Source of the DNA: Methanoculleus receptaculi | Lineage (GTDB): Archaea; Halobacteriota; Methanomicrobia; Methanomicrobiales; Methanoculleaceae | Direction of reading: 5' to 3' | DNA: 64,000 nucleotides | Assembly (NCBI RefSeq): GCF_033472595.1 | Contig: NZ_CP137642.1 | Span: 1,916,382 to 1,980,381, forward strand | Shown: positions 1 through 8,817 of the stretch, in pieces | Position numbering within the stretch: the first letter of the stretch is position 1 | How the letters are laid out: every line of letters begins with the position of its first letter | Notes under the pieces: model-generated | The model's database searches: none | Told to the model about the DNA's origin: nothing | Seen by the model: only the letters and a program-made list of their open reading frames with translations | Translations under genes and position numbers: made by a program

Positions 1-1
1 C

Positions 2-142
2 CCACCTCACAGACTCCGTTTATTGCGGTCGCAGTCGCCTCATACCTCGAATGAAAAAGCACTTGCGACGGCACAGAGACGACTCCGTGAAAACACCTAC
101 CTCCGTTTTGTGGGCTGGAAGCAGATCGCGGCCAATGGACTC
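2..142 (+). pseudogene. Possible C-terminal fragment of an unknown gene
   Basis: Beyond the ABC breakpoint, the plus strand can be read as a protein end if one frameshift near base 52 is allowed: a stretch ending ASYLE joins NEKALATAQRRLREN and runs to a stop at 140-142. No family was recognised. It could be the tail of whatever element truncated the ABC gene. It is weak evidence, based only on the amphipathic look of the reading. Confidence 0.2.
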
Positions 143-616
143 TAACTCCGGGATGCAGTAGAGGTTCTGGGCCGCGTTTTTCTGCAATTCCGAACTCTCT
201 ACCCCTACTGCAGGATCCTTGACCGGTATGTCCGCCCTCTCCTCAAGACCCACCGCCCTTAAGACCTCGGCGATCCTCTTTCTCCTCTCCTCCCGGGGCA
301 TGTGATACATGCATGCATGAAAATCCAGATTGTCCCTCCCCGTAAGCTGGACATCCAGACTCGGCTCCTCGAAGACCATGCCAAGGTTTGCCCTGACCTC
401 ATCCTTCTGGTCGAGAATACTGTATCCGTATATCCTGGCTGAACCTGAGTCGGGATTGAGCACCGTGGCTAGAAGTTTGAGTGTCGTCGTCTTCCCCGCA
501 CCGTTGGGGCCGAGCAGACCAAAACACTCCCCCTCCTCCACATCAAAGGATATGTTATCCACGGCTTTGATATGGCCAAAGCTCTTGCTCAATCCATCAA
601 CTTCAATTGTTTTCAT
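20..616 (-). pseudogene. Truncated ABC transporter ATPase (DrrA/ABC-2 type)
   Basis: The first 134 residues from the ATG at 616 are a typical ABC-2 exporter ATPase: Walker A GPNGAGKT (about residues 36-43) and a Q-loop region reading MVFEEPSLD. Similarity stops abruptly near base 215, just before the signature motif LSGG should appear. The remaining 65 codons are unrelated and end at base 20. Walker B, the signature and the H-loop are all missing, so this cannot be a working ATPase. No permease gene is visible beside it. The ATG at 616 is preferred over the longer frame because the family begins with the MKTIEV stretch. The break suggests an insertion or deletion at about base 215. Confidence 0.75.
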
Positions 617-918
617 CAAACGTCGTGATAACTTTGGCCCGGGAATATTAAAAAAGGTTGATTGACGGTAAATTTTGTGGCTGAATCTGAGCCCCGCCAT
701 TTTCTGTGTCTCGTATGGGGGACAATCCAATGGAATGCGGTCAACAGTTCACGAGAGGATCTCAACGGGGCTCAGATATGGGGATCACACCTCTGGATTT
801 AACCGATAGTCAGGTCTATGCGGATCAACCTCAGGCGGGATAAAAGCCCCTTCCTGCTGCCGCATGGGGTGAAAAATGTTAATCAGGGAAACCCCCACAA
901 GTTAAAGGTAGCCTTAAG

Positions 919-1857
919 ATGATCACATTCCTCTCCGGCGGAACAGAAACGGCCGCTCTTATCCAGGGCTTCAGGCAGATAATGTACGATCGCGAGATTG
1001 CCGTGGTCGCAAACACCGCCGGAGATCTCCAGGTCTCCGGGGGCCATTTTGCACCCGACATTGATACCGCCATCTTCCTCTTCGCGGGCATCCTGGATAC
1101 CGGTCGGTGGTGGGGGATCAAAGGAGACACCTATACCACCCACACATACCTCCCGAAGGTCGGTGGCGGCGAACCCTTCCCTATCGGTGACCGTGCCAGA
1201 GCCGTCCAGATCGCGCGGGCAGGGCTCCTCTCCAGGGGGCTTAGCCTGACGGAGGCGGTGGAGGCGCAGTGCCGTTCGCTCAGTATCGGGGCAGCGATCC
1301 TCCCGGTGACGGACGGGGATGCCGCCATCTTCATCGATACCGGCACCGGACTCCTGCCTCTCTCTGTTTACTGGATGACCGCTGACCCCGCAACAGAGGT
1401 CCGCGAGGTTCTCCGGGCCGCTCCGGAACCCCCGGCGGTCACGGAAGATGTGCGGGCGGTGATCGAGGCGAGTGATGCCGTCGTGATCGGGCCTGCCAGC
1501 CCCGTGAGGTGCATCCTCCCCATCCTGGACTGCGATGGTATGCGCGACCTCCTGGGCGATAAGTTTGTGGTCGCGGTCTCACCGTTTAGCGGGGACGCCT
1601 GCCCGAACCCGAAAGATGCCGCGCTGATGTACGCTGCCGGCGAGGCCGCGACAGCCCCGGCGGTCTCCCGGCTTTATGGGGATCTCGTAGATCTCTTCGT
1701 CCAGGACGTCAACGACCCCGACGAGGTGAAAGGGTCGCTCCGTCTTGAGACGCGCCTCCTGCACAGGCGGCAGGCGGAATCACTCGCCTGGGATATCATG
1801 GCGGTGATACGCCAGGCAATTTATTCATCCAATAATACTCTGTCTGTGTTGCGATAA
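919..1857 (+). CDS. Divergent CofD paralogue with eroded active-site motifs
   Basis: This 312-residue protein aligns over its whole length with the CofD encoded 370 bases downstream: same MITFLSGGT start, the DTGRWWGI block, and a closely matching C-terminal half. CofD is 2-phospho-L-lactate transferase, which joins a phospholactate or phosphoenolpyruvate unit to Fo in F420 synthesis. Here most diagnostic positions are changed: GGTGTPKL becomes GGTETAAL, NTAEDLW becomes NTAGDLQ, GDQDR becomes [13 protein letters not shown] becomes GPASPVRC, and the SGPAA segment becomes NPKDAA. The reading frame is fully open, so it is not an obvious pseudogene. It may be a paralogue with a new ligand or a decaying duplicate. 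Transferase activity is not supported by the sequence. Confidence 0.8.
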   Translation: MITFLSGGTETAALIQGFRQIMYDREIAVVANTAGDLQVSGGHFAPDIDTAIFLFAGILDTGRWWGIKGDTYTTHTYLPKVGGGEPFPIGDRARAVQIARAGLLSRGLSLTEAVEAQCRSLSIGAAILPVTDGDAAIFIDTGTGLLPLSVYWMTADPATEVREVLRAAPEPPAVTEDVRAVIEASDAVVIGPASPVRCILPILDCDGMRDLLGDKFVVAVSPFSGDACPNPKDAALMYAAGEAATAPAVSRLYGDLVDLFVQDVNDPDEVKGSLRLETRLLHRRQAESLAWDIMAVIRQAIYSSNNTLSVLR

Positions 1858-1860
1858 CCA

Positions 1861-1968
1861 GGCAACATGATACCAGGCGCAGGACGCGCCGTTGGACCTG
1901 TGGACTCGCTCCCGGTGGGGTGGGGGATGAAGCAGCAAGCCACGCCCGATAGGCGCGGGGTAGTTCAC
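1861..1968 (+). mobile_element. IS200/IS605 right-end remnant with TnpB C-terminal scar
   Basis: Directly after the CofD paralogue lies a stretch that reads, in one frame, as a TnpB tail: AVGPVDSLPVGWGMKQQ and on to GVVH and a stop. It ends in the bases GCGGGGTAGTTCAC. The intact TnpB element at 35.5-36.8 kb has the same ending (GCGGGGTAGTTCAC) and the same ATGAAGCAG block 36 to 40 bases upstream. This is therefore a solo right end, including the part that would template the omega RNA scaffold, left by an otherwise lost element. No transposase start or left end is visible. Confidence 0.6.
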
Positions 1969-2229
1969 TGAGGTTGAAGTCCCCTGCACTTACCACCGGA
2001 CCCTCTTCCTGCCCTTATTTCCGTTGGCGGGCAAGTGGAATGGCAAGACTCTCCCATGGAGACCCTGTCAGGGATGCAGATGAGGTTTCTGCCGGCCGAC
2101 GGGAAAAACGAGAAAGAACCCGCTCTTCCCCGTCACTCACCGGAATGGCGTCTCTCGCAGATGGCCACCCTTCATCCGGCAGGTTTGGGAAAATTCATAT
2201 ACAGATCGGCCCGATACGCTAATTGGTCA

Positions 2230-3132
2230 ATGATAACCTTTCTCTCGGGCGGGACAGGAACCCCAAAACTCCTCCGCGGGATGCGGGACCTGCTGGAAGA
2301 ACGTGAGATTGCGGTCGTCGTCAACACGGCCGAGGATCTCTGGATCACAGGCAACCATCTCTCGCCCGACATCGATACGGTCATCTACCTGTTTGCGGGG
2401 ATCCTGGATACGGGGCGGTGGTGGGGGATTCGCAACGACTCGTACATAACCCACGACCTACTCCGGACGAAGTTCGGTATCGACGAGTACATCGCCATCG
2501 GCGACCAGGATAGAAGCGTCCATGCCGCTCGCGGTGAGATGCTCCGAGGCGGCATGCGGTTGACGGAGATCACGCGGATCCTCTGCCACAGTCTGGGTGT
2601 GCAGGCAACCGTTCTCCCGATGACCGATTCCGTCGTGACGACCTATGTCAGCACGCCTCTCGGCGAGATGCATTTCCAGGAGTACTGGGTGAAGCACCGC
2701 GGCGAGGTGGAGATTGAGGGTGTTTACCGGAGATATAACGAAACACCTCTTGCCACACAGGAGGTTATGGATACGATCGATGCAAGCGATGCTGTGGTTA
2801 TCGGTCCAGGCAACCCGGTCACGAGCATATCACCGATCCTCGAGTGCGCCGGGGTGCGGGAGGCGCTAAGCCGTCAATACGTCATCGCCGTCAGCCCGTT
2901 CATCGGAGATGCCCCCATAAGCGGGCCGGCGGCGGCGCTGATGCGCGCCTTCGGGAGGGAACCCTCATCGGCCGGGACCTACAGTCTCTACGAAGACTTC
3001 ATGGATATCTTCATCCAGGACGTCCGCGACCCGGTCGAGATCGAGGGGGGGTTGCGCATGGACACGCTGATGTTCAATCGTGGGAAGAGCCTTGACCTCG
3101 CAAAGAACATCCTGAACCTGATATATGGGTGA
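2230..3132 (+). CDS. cofD: 2-phospho-L-lactate transferase CofD
   Basis: A canonical 300-residue CofD. It transfers the phospholactyl/phosphoenolpyruvyl group from its guanylyl carrier to Fo, giving F420-0 (or the dehydro form), the deazaflavin core of methanogen hydride carrier F420. Visible motifs are GGTGTPKL at residues 7-14, [33 protein letters not shown] and [10 protein letters not shown]. The ATG at 2230 is chosen over an upstream in-frame codon at 2035 because the family starts at [10 protein letters not shown] and the extra 65 residues overlap the IS scar spacer and have no similarity. Its upstream neighbour is a divergent paralogue, separated by an IS605 remnant. Confidence 0.95.
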   Translation: MITFLSGGTGTPKLLRGMRDLLEEREIAVVVNTAEDLWITGNHLSPDIDTVIYLFAGILDTGRWWGIRNDSYITHDLLRTKFGIDEYIAIGDQDRSVHAARGEMLRGGMRLTEITRILCHSLGVQATVLPMTDSVVTTYVSTPLGEMHFQEYWVKHRGEVEIEGVYRRYNETPLATQEVMDTIDASDAVVIGPGNPVTSISPILECAGVREALSRQYVIAVSPFIGDAPISGPAAALMRAFGREPSSAGTYSLYEDFMDIFIQDVRDPVEIEGGLRMDTLMFNRGKSLDLAKNILNLIYG

Positions 3133-3290
3133 TCCCACGCCTCTTCACCCCCGAACAGCGACCGGTCGGATGAAAAGTCTCAGCCGGATCCACCTTACCG
3201 GCCCCGCTGCAGACAGCGCGCGGTTGGCGGCAAACTTCAGGAATAATACGGTGCTGAAACCACCACCCCCAAGACATCAGATCCTGACCC

Positions 3291-3317
3291 CCTGGCAGGA
3301 TGAATGAACCTGCCAGG
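3291..3317. terminator. Perfect 9-bp hairpin downstream of cofD
   Basis: CCTGGCAGG and CCTGCCAGG are exact inverted copies separated by a 9-base loop. The structure is about 160 bases after the cofD stop. No T-run follows it directly, so it may be a processing or stability element rather than a classic terminator. Confidence 0.4.
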
Positions 3318-3499
3318 ACAGAGGTTCGGGCATCCGTGGGGATGAACCGGCCGGTCTGGACCGCGTCATCTCCTTTCGCCTGGGGGGGTGTGATTCGTGG
3401 TTTTACGCGTTTATTTTCTTCATACGAGACTAAATTTCAGCCTTAAGCAGAAAAAGAACAGACATCCGCCGCATTTTTTGATTTGTGACGATTATAACC

Positions 3500-3512
3500 G
3501 AAAATATTAAAA
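3500..3512 (+). promoter_or_regulatory. TATA-like promoter of pdaD
   Basis: The bases GAAAATATTAAAA lie about 26 to 38 bases before the pdaD ATG at 3538. This is the spacing expected of an archaeal box A for a transcript with a very short or absent leader. Confidence 0.5.
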
Positions 3513-3537
3513 AATTCAAACGATAAGAAGATCCCTG

Positions 3538-4080
3538 ATGTTCGTTCCGAGCAAGTGTTTCTTTACAAAGGGTGTGGGAATCCACAAAGACAAACTGGCA
3601 TCGTTTGAACTGGCACTCAGGCAGGCTGGTATCGAGAAGTACAACCTGGTCCACGTATCGAGTATCTTTCCCCCAAACTGTCGGCTGATCTCAAAAGAGG
3701 AGGGGTTGCGGGAGATCTCTCCTGGCAGCATCGTCTATGTTGTCATGGCTCGGAACGAGACCAATGAACCGAGCCGGCTGGTCTCCGCCGCCATAGGCCA
3801 CGCGATGCCGAGGGAGAGCGATGCCTATGGCTACCTCTCCGAGCACCACGCCTTCGGTGAGACCGAAGAGGTCTCGGGTGAATATGCAGAAGACCTAGCA
3901 GCGACCATGCTCGCCACCACGCTCGGAATAGAGTTCGACCCCGACAAAGCGTGGCAGGAGCGGGAACAGATCTACAAGGCAAGTGGCCGGATCATAAGTA
4001 CAACACATATCTGCCAGGCAGCGGAAGGGATTATGGACGGCCGCTGGACGACTGTCGTCGCCGCAGCGGTCTTCCTTTGA
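3538..4080 (+). CDS. pdaD: Pyruvoyl-dependent arginine decarboxylase
   Basis: The 180-residue proenzyme converts arginine to agmatine, the first step of archaeal polyamine synthesis, and also supplies agmatine for tRNA-Ile2 modification. Self-cleavage is expected between Ser41 and Ser42 in the motif [10 protein letters not shown], turning the second serine into the pyruvoyl group. Further family blocks are GSIVYVVMA and the conserved [10 protein letters not shown] segment. The length is normal for the PvlArgDC family. It is followed by aspS on the same strand after about 100 bases with T-rich tracts, so the two may be separately transcribed. Confidence 0.95.
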   Translation: MFVPSKCFFTKGVGIHKDKLASFELALRQAGIEKYNLVHVSSIFPPNCRLISKEEGLREISPGSIVYVVMARNETNEPSRLVSAAIGHAMPRESDAYGYLSEHHAFGETEEVSGEYAEDLAATMLATTLGIEFDPDKAWQEREQIYKASGRIISTTHICQAAEGIMDGRWTTVVAAAVFL

Positions 4081-4185
4081 ACCGTCTTCTTTTTAAGACA
4101 GACCGCCCGGATATTCTCTTTTTCCATTTCAATAAGCGCAAGACAAAATACCTTCCGGGGCCCACAGTGTACCCGGGTTTTTCAG

Positions 4186-5475
4186 ATGCGACTACCAATA
4201 CGTGCCGTAACCCCGGAGATAGAGTCTGCAGAGATCGTCGGCTGGGTGCATGAGGTCCGCGACCTCGGGGGTCTTTCGTTCTTCCTGATCCGTGACCGGA
4301 CCGGTATCATTCAGGTGACCATGCCGAAGAAGAATGTCCCGGCGGAGATCCTTGAGGTCGCCAGGAGCGTCTCAAGAGAGTCTGTGGTCAGGGTAAGAGG
4401 CAGTGTTAAGGCAATCGATAAAGCACCGGGCGGGCGCGAGATAGTCCCCGATTATCTCGAGATCATCAACCTGGCAGAGACCCCGCTCCCGCTCGACGTC
4501 GTCGAGAAGGTTCCGGCTGACATGGACACGCGGCTCGACTCCAGGTTTCTTGACGCGAGGAAACCACGTGTCCGTGCCATCTTTTTCATCCGATCCGCCT
4601 TGACCTGCGCCGCGACAGAGTTCCTCGCCTCCAGAGGCTGCATCAACATCACCACCCCGAAGATCGTCGCTGCAGCCACCGAGGGAGGCACCGAACTCTT
4701 TCCGATCGCCTACTTTGAGAAAGAGGCGTTCTTAAACCAGAGCCCGCAACTTTACAAACAGATGCTGATGGCTGCAGGGTTCGAGGCGGTATTTGAGATC
4801 GGCCCAATCTTCCGCGCCGAAGAGCATAACACCGTCAGGCACCTTAATGAAGCCACGTCGCTCGATATCGAGGTCTCGTTTGCCGACCACAACGACGTCA
4901 TGGGACTTCTCGAGGATCTGATTGTTCATATATATGGATCCGTCGCAAAGAACTGCGCAGATGACCTGGCGGAGATCGGGATCGATCTCGCAATCCCGGA
5001 AAGACCGTTCCCAAGGATACCATACCTGGAGGCGATAGAGATTGCAAACCGCAGCATCGAGGAGAAGATCTCCTTTGGCGACGACCTCACACCGGCAGCC
5101 GAACGAGCGATCGGCGAGAGTATGGGAGGTCATTACTTCATCGTTGACTGGCCAACCGATATTCGGCCCTACTACGCGATGCCATACCCGGATCGGCCGG
5201 CATTCTGCAAGGCGTTCGACCTGATGCACCCCCGCATGGAACTTGCCTCCGGCGCCCAGCGCATCCACGATCACGACCTTCTGGTGGAGCGGATCCGTGC
5301 AAAAGGGTTATCAACTGAGAGTTTCGAGTTCTACCTGAGGACGTTCCGATACGGTATGCCTCCGCATGCCGGCTGGGGGCTTGGCATCGAGCGTCTGGTG
5401 ATGACGATGCTCGATCTGTCAAACATCCGTGAGGCGGTGCTCTTCCCGCGCGACCGGCACAGGCTGACACCATGA
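4186..5475 (+). CDS. aspS: Aspartyl-tRNA synthetase (archaeal, probably non-discriminating)
   Basis: A 429-residue class II synthetase that charges tRNA-Asp. It has the N-terminal OB-fold anticodon-binding domain (about residues 1-110), then the class II core with motif 2 around FRAEEHNT and motif 3 [11 protein letters not shown] near the C-terminus. The compact length is typical of the archaeal/eukaryotic type. Many methanogens use such an enzyme to charge tRNA-Asn with aspartate as well, followed by GatCAB; specificity cannot be decided from the sequence alone. The ATG at 4186 gives the usual short N-terminus. Confidence 0.95.
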   Translation: MRLPIRAVTPEIESAEIVGWVHEVRDLGGLSFFLIRDRTGIIQVTMPKKNVPAEILEVARSVSRESVVRVRGSVKAIDKAPGGREIVPDYLEIINLAETPLPLDVVEKVPADMDTRLDSRFLDARKPRVRAIFFIRSALTCAATEFLASRGCINITTPKIVAAATEGGTELFPIAYFEKEAFLNQSPQLYKQMLMAAGFEAVFEIGPIFRAEEHNTVRHLNEATSLDIEVSFADHNDVMGLLEDLIVHIYGSVAKNCADDLAEIGIDLAIPERPFPRIPYLEAIEIANRSIEEKISFGDDLTPAAERAIGESMGGHYFIVDWPTDIRPYYAMPYPDRPAFCKAFDLMHPRMELASGAQRIHDHDLLVERIRAKGLSTESFEFYLRTFRYGMPPHAGWGLGIERLVMTMLDLSNIREAVLFPRDRHRLTP

Positions 5476-5529
5476 GGGTTATAAAGCCTGGAACTGACGG
5501 ATCGATCTATCACTGCTGGTGCTGAGACG

Positions 5530-6432
5530 ATGACCCTGACCGCAATGCATCTCCCGACTACAGTGGTCGGGAGCTATCCCGTGGTGAAAGGCTCGGGGCT
5601 TATGGCTTTTGTTGACCCGCTGAAACACGCGGTGGAGGTAGCGGTAGACGACCAGATCGCCGCCGGGATCGATATCATATCCGACGGTCAGGTCCGGGGG
5701 GACATGATCCATGCGTTCACATCTCACCTCCCGGGCATCCGTGGGGCGGCGGTCGTCGGAAAGGTGCAGCCGGCAAGGCAACCAATCACACTAGCCGACA
5801 CGAAGTACGCCCTCTCCCGACACCCGAAAGTGAAAGGGATCCTCACAGGGCCAAGCACCCTCGCATACGGCCTCTCGATCGGGACCACGTTCTACCGCGA
5901 CAGGGAGGAACTTATCCTGGATCTTGCGCAGGCGCTTGCAGCCGAGGCGGAGCACCTCCAGAACGCCGGTGTTGCGCTCATCCAGATTGACGAGCCCATC
6001 TTCTCCACCGGAGCGGCAAACCTCACCGTCGGCCGCGAGGCCGTGAACGCTATCGCCGGGAGGCTCCGGGTGCCGGTCTGTCTTCACGTCTGCGGGAACC
6101 TGGGGGATGTTATCGACGAGATCCTCCGGGTGAATGTTGAGATCTTCGATTTTGAGTTCTCAAACAACCCGCACAACCGTGAGATCATCTCTAAAAAAGA
6201 CCTGCACGGCCGGATGATCGGCTACGGCTGTGTGGATTCGGCCGACCCCGGCATCGAGAGCGTCGAGACGATCCACAAGAGGATTGAGATGGGTATCGAG
6301 GTGTTCTCACCGGCGACAATGCTCATCGATCCCGACTGCGGTCTAAGGATGCAGACGCGTGAAGCGGCATCCGGAAAACTGAAGAATATGGTTGCTGCCG
6401 CGAGGCTTGCCCGGGCGGAACACCCGGGCTAA
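5530..6432 (+). CDS. metE: Core MetE methionine synthase (archaeal short form)
   Basis: A 300-residue protein matching only the C-terminal catalytic barrel of MetE. Zinc ligands are visible as His186 and Cys188 in HVCGN, Glu209 in FDFEFSN and Cys270 in DPDCG. It lacks the N-terminal half that binds methyl-tetrahydrofolate in bacterial MetE. In methanogens such core enzymes are known to methylate homocysteine using methyl-corrinoid donors, which links this gene to the corrinoid loci at 36.8-42.5 and 48.4-52.8 kb. The stop overlaps by 4 bases the end of the convergent RecA-like gene. Confidence 0.88.
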   Translation: MTLTAMHLPTTVVGSYPVVKGSGLMAFVDPLKHAVEVAVDDQIAAGIDIISDGQVRGDMIHAFTSHLPGIRGAAVVGKVQPARQPITLADTKYALSRHPKVKGILTGPSTLAYGLSIGTTFYRDREELILDLAQALAAEAEHLQNAGVALIQIDEPIFSTGAANLTVGREAVNAIAGRLRVPVCLHVCGNLGDVIDEILRVNVEIFDFEFSNNPHNREIISKKDLHGRMIGYGCVDSADPGIESVETIHKRIEMGIEVFSPATMLIDPDCGLRMQTREAASGKLKNMVAAARLARAEHPG

Positions 6433-7013
6433 AAGACCCTGCTTGTCGTCGATAACTCGATACCCTCTGCCATGATGTTGTAGGGTATCACACGCCGCGG
6501 CACGTCCTCGTCCCTGAACTTCTCGATGGCAAGCGTCCGTTCGAACTCGTTGCCGTGGATCTCCTGGCGCAGGGTGATGAAGATGTCGGTGGCGCGCATG
6601 ACCCGCGCCTCCTCAAAGGCGGTGTGGTGGTTTGCGTAGAGGAGGTAGACGATGCTTGACCCTTCGCCGATAAGGGCTCCGGTGTCTTCGACGACAAACC
6701 TTGTGACAGCCTCGATCCCGAGGGTGACGATCAGTGTGGATAACGAGTCCACGATGATTCTCTCCCCGCTCATCGCAGAAACCATCTCTTCAAGGCTCAT
6801 ACCCCGTGCATCGACCATCCCATCTCCCGGCAGGGCGTCAAGCATCAGATAGGCGCCTGTGCGCCCTCCTTCCTGCCAGAACTGCCGTGCAAGGAGTTCA
6901 AGACCGCTCAGCGGCGACCCGGAGATGACTATACGGGCGCCCGCAGGGAACCCGCCATCGAGCGCAAGGTCCAGACCTGCAATACCTGTAGAACGTTTGG
7001 TGCTGCCTGCCAC
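6429..7013 (-). CDS. RecA/KaiC-like protein with degenerate P-loop
   Basis: A 194-residue protein with the KaiC/RecA start STGIAGLDLALDGGFPAG and a central Walker B-like strand RIIVDSLSTLIV. The P-loop position reads SGSPLSGLE, without the GK[ST] needed for ATP binding. The C-terminal part with LRQEIHGNEFERTLAIEKFRD resembles the KaiC-like archaeal signalling ATPases. Translation starts at a GTG (7013). Such proteins often take part in taxis or regulation, but no partner is adjacent. Function is unknown; an ATP-independent scaffold role is possible. Confidence 0.7.
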   Translation of the reverse strand: MAGSTKRSTGIAGLDLALDGGFPAGARIVISGSPLSGLELLARQFWQEGGRTGAYLMLDALPGDGMVDARGMSLEEMVSAMSGERIIVDSLSTLIVTLGIEAVTRFVVEDTGALIGEGSSIVYLLYANHHTAFEEARVMRATDIFITLRQEIHGNEFERTLAIEKFRDEDVPRRVIPYNIMAEGIELSTTSRVF

Positions 7014-7053
7014 ATGGATGCCCCGGTTATATCCTTGAGAGGATCCTTTGCAT

Positions 7054-8637
7054 TTATTGCCTTAATAACTGCACTCCTGCATACGAGCGTCCGCCCTGGA
7101 TGCATGCATCACAGTAGTCTTCCTGGAGACGTTTGCGGAGCAGTTTCCAGCCGTTTACACGGGGGATCTCATCGACAAAGATGACACGGCGGGGGACCTT
7201 GTATCCCGCAAGACGCTCCCGGGCAAAGGCGATGATATCCTCGGGGGTAACCCCGTTTCCGGCGGGGATCACCACGGCTACCGGGACCTCGCCTCGGTGC
7301 TCGTCAGGACACCCGAAGACCGCAGCGTCGCGGACGCCGTGGTGCTGAAGAAGGACATCCTCCACCTCGGTCGGGTAGACCTTCCAGCCGGACATGACGA
7401 TCATGTCCTTCTTGCGGTCGGTGAGATATAGCATCCCGTTCTCGTCCAGGTGGCCTATGTCGCCCGTCAGGAACCAGCCGTCGGGAAGAAAGACATCGGC
7501 GGTCTCCGCCGGCATCTGCCAGTAGCCAAGCGCCACAGCCGGTCCCCGGAGGGCTATCTCGCCATCCTCGCCGGCTCGAAGTTCTCGCGCGGAGTCGTTT
7601 GCATCGACTATCTTCACCTCCGAGAACCCGACCGGGGTACCGACGCTCCGGAACTCGTCGGCGGTCGCGTAGTGTTCAGGGCGGATGGCGGTTCCTGTAC
7701 CGACGACGATCGTCTCAGAGAGGCCGTAAGCGTTGACGATCGGGATCCTGAAACGTTCGTGGAAGGGTTTCCATATAGCAGGTGTCAGAGGTCCGCCGCC
7801 GCTGATCATCGCCCTGACTGTGGTAAGCGCCTCCTCCGTCCCTGGCGGTGTCTGGAGGAGGGAGTGGATTACAGGGGGCATACCGGCGACGATCGTCGCA
7901 CGGTATTTCCGGGCTAGTTCAATGTAGCGGTCGAGATCGAACCGTTCCATGACGATATAGGTTGCACCGGCCCGGAGGGCGGATATGCCCCAGCTGATCC
8001 CGACGTGCCCCATCGGGTATATCCCCAGGTAGGCGTCCCGGTCTGTGAGGCCGAGGACGTCCCGCTCGGCGTCCATTGCGGCGATCCAGTTGCCGTGGGT
8101 GAGCATGGCGCCTTTGGGTCTCCCCGTAGTCCCGGAGGTATACTGAATCTGGCAGAGGTCGTCAAATCGGCAGTTGACGGCGCGAAGTCCCGGTGGCGAC
8201 ACGAGGAGTTCAGACCAGGGGGTTGCAGCCCCCGCCTCCTCCCCACCGACCGCGATGATGTGCCGGAGTCCTGGCACATGCTCCCTGATGCGGCCGACAA
8301 CTGCCATACCATCGACGTCGGTGATGACCGCAGCGGCGCCGGCGTCACGAAGAGCGTAGAGCAACTCGTTCTCCCGGTAGACCCGGTTCGTGGGGACTGC
8401 AACTGCACCGATGCGCCAGAGGGCCAGATAACTCAGCAGGTACTCGGTTGAGGTGTCGAGGTAGATACAGACCCGTTCCCCGGGGGTGATACCGAGGCCC
8501 TGGAACCCGCGCCCTACCCTGGAGACCAGATCAAGGAGTTCGGCGCGGGTGTAACCCTCCCCTGTTGAGGGGACGATGAGAGCAACCCTTGAGGGGCTGG
8601 AGGCGTTGGCGTCGAGGAATGTGGTGCAGTTCGGCAT
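7054..8637 (-). CDS. AMP-forming acyl-CoA synthetase
   Basis: A 527-residue ANL-superfamily enzyme. It shows the adenylate P-loop YTSGTTGRPKGA, the A5 motif NAYGLSET, the hinge TGDIGHLDENG and a C-terminal lysine in RKRLQEDY or the preceding VNGWKLLRKR. Such enzymes activate a carboxylic acid to acyl-AMP and then acyl-CoA; the substrate is not clear, with medium- or long-chain fatty acids the usual guess. The ATG at 8637 is supported by AAGGAG a few bases upstream on the minus strand; the longer frame from 8739 runs through the promoter. A perfect palindrome 22 to 39 bases upstream suggests dedicated repression. Confidence 0.88.
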   Translation of the reverse strand: MPNCTTFLDANASSPSRVALIVPSTGEGYTRAELLDLVSRVGRGFQGLGITPGERVCIYLDTSTEYLLSYLALWRIGAVAVPTNRVYRENELLYALRDAGAAAVITDVDGMAVVGRIREHVPGLRHIIAVGGEEAGAATPWSELLVSPPGLRAVNCRFDDLCQIQYTSGTTGRPKGAMLTHGNWIAAMDAERDVLGLTDRDAYLGIYPMGHVGISWGISALRAGATYIVMERFDLDRYIELARKYRATIVAGMPPVIHSLLQTPPGTEEALTTVRAMISGGGPLTPAIWKPFHERFRIPIVNAYGLSETIVVGTGTAIRPEHYATADEFRSVGTPVGFSEVKIVDANDSARELRAGEDGEIALRGPAVALGYWQMPAETADVFLPDGWFLTGDIGHLDENGMLYLTDRKKDMIVMSGWKVYPTEVEDVLLQHHGVRDAAVFGCPDEHRGEVPVAVVIPAGNGVTPEDIIAFARERLAGYKVPRRVIFVDEIPRVNGWKLLRKRLQEDYCDACIQGGRSYAGVQLLRQ

Positions 8638-8658
8638 GAGAGAACTCCTTGTGACATG

Positions 8659-8676
8659 TATGCACTTCAGTGCATA
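8659..8676. promoter_or_regulatory. Perfect palindromic operator of the acyl-CoA synthetase gene
   Basis: TATGCACT, a two-base spacer, then AGTGCATA form a perfect inverted repeat. A minus-strand TATA-like tract (AATTATATG) overlaps its upstream edge, so a bound repressor would cover the start of transcription of the synthetase gene beginning at 8637. Confidence 0.6.
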
Positions 8677-8731
8677 TAATTGTTCATGGTAGTGGCAGGA
8701 CGAGTTGACCCCGGTTTTCGGAATTCGTCTG

Positions 8732-8779
8732 AGATCCAAAAGATCTTCGACATGGAGACTTAGATCCAGAAATCTTTCG
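8732..8779. promoter_or_regulatory. Tandem repeated operator-like sites before feoA
   Basis: AGATCCAAAAGATCTTCG (8732) and AGATCCAGAAATCTTTCG (8762) are near-identical copies 30 bases apart, about three helical turns. The first contains exact arms AGATC/GATCT. They lie 39 to 86 bases before the feoA ATG at 8818, fitting binding of a dimeric, probably iron-sensing, regulator. The regulator family is an inference. Confidence 0.5.
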
Positions 8780-8817
8780 GATCGGGGTTGTATCGGCCGA
8801 ATAAGAGAGAATATCCC

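Larger units (their letters stand above)
3133..3537. other. Intergenic region cofD-pdaD (405 bases)
   Basis: No gene is supported here. It holds a perfect hairpin at 3291-3317 (listed separately), GC-rich spacer, and an AT-rich promoter for pdaD at its right end. Confidence 0.6.
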
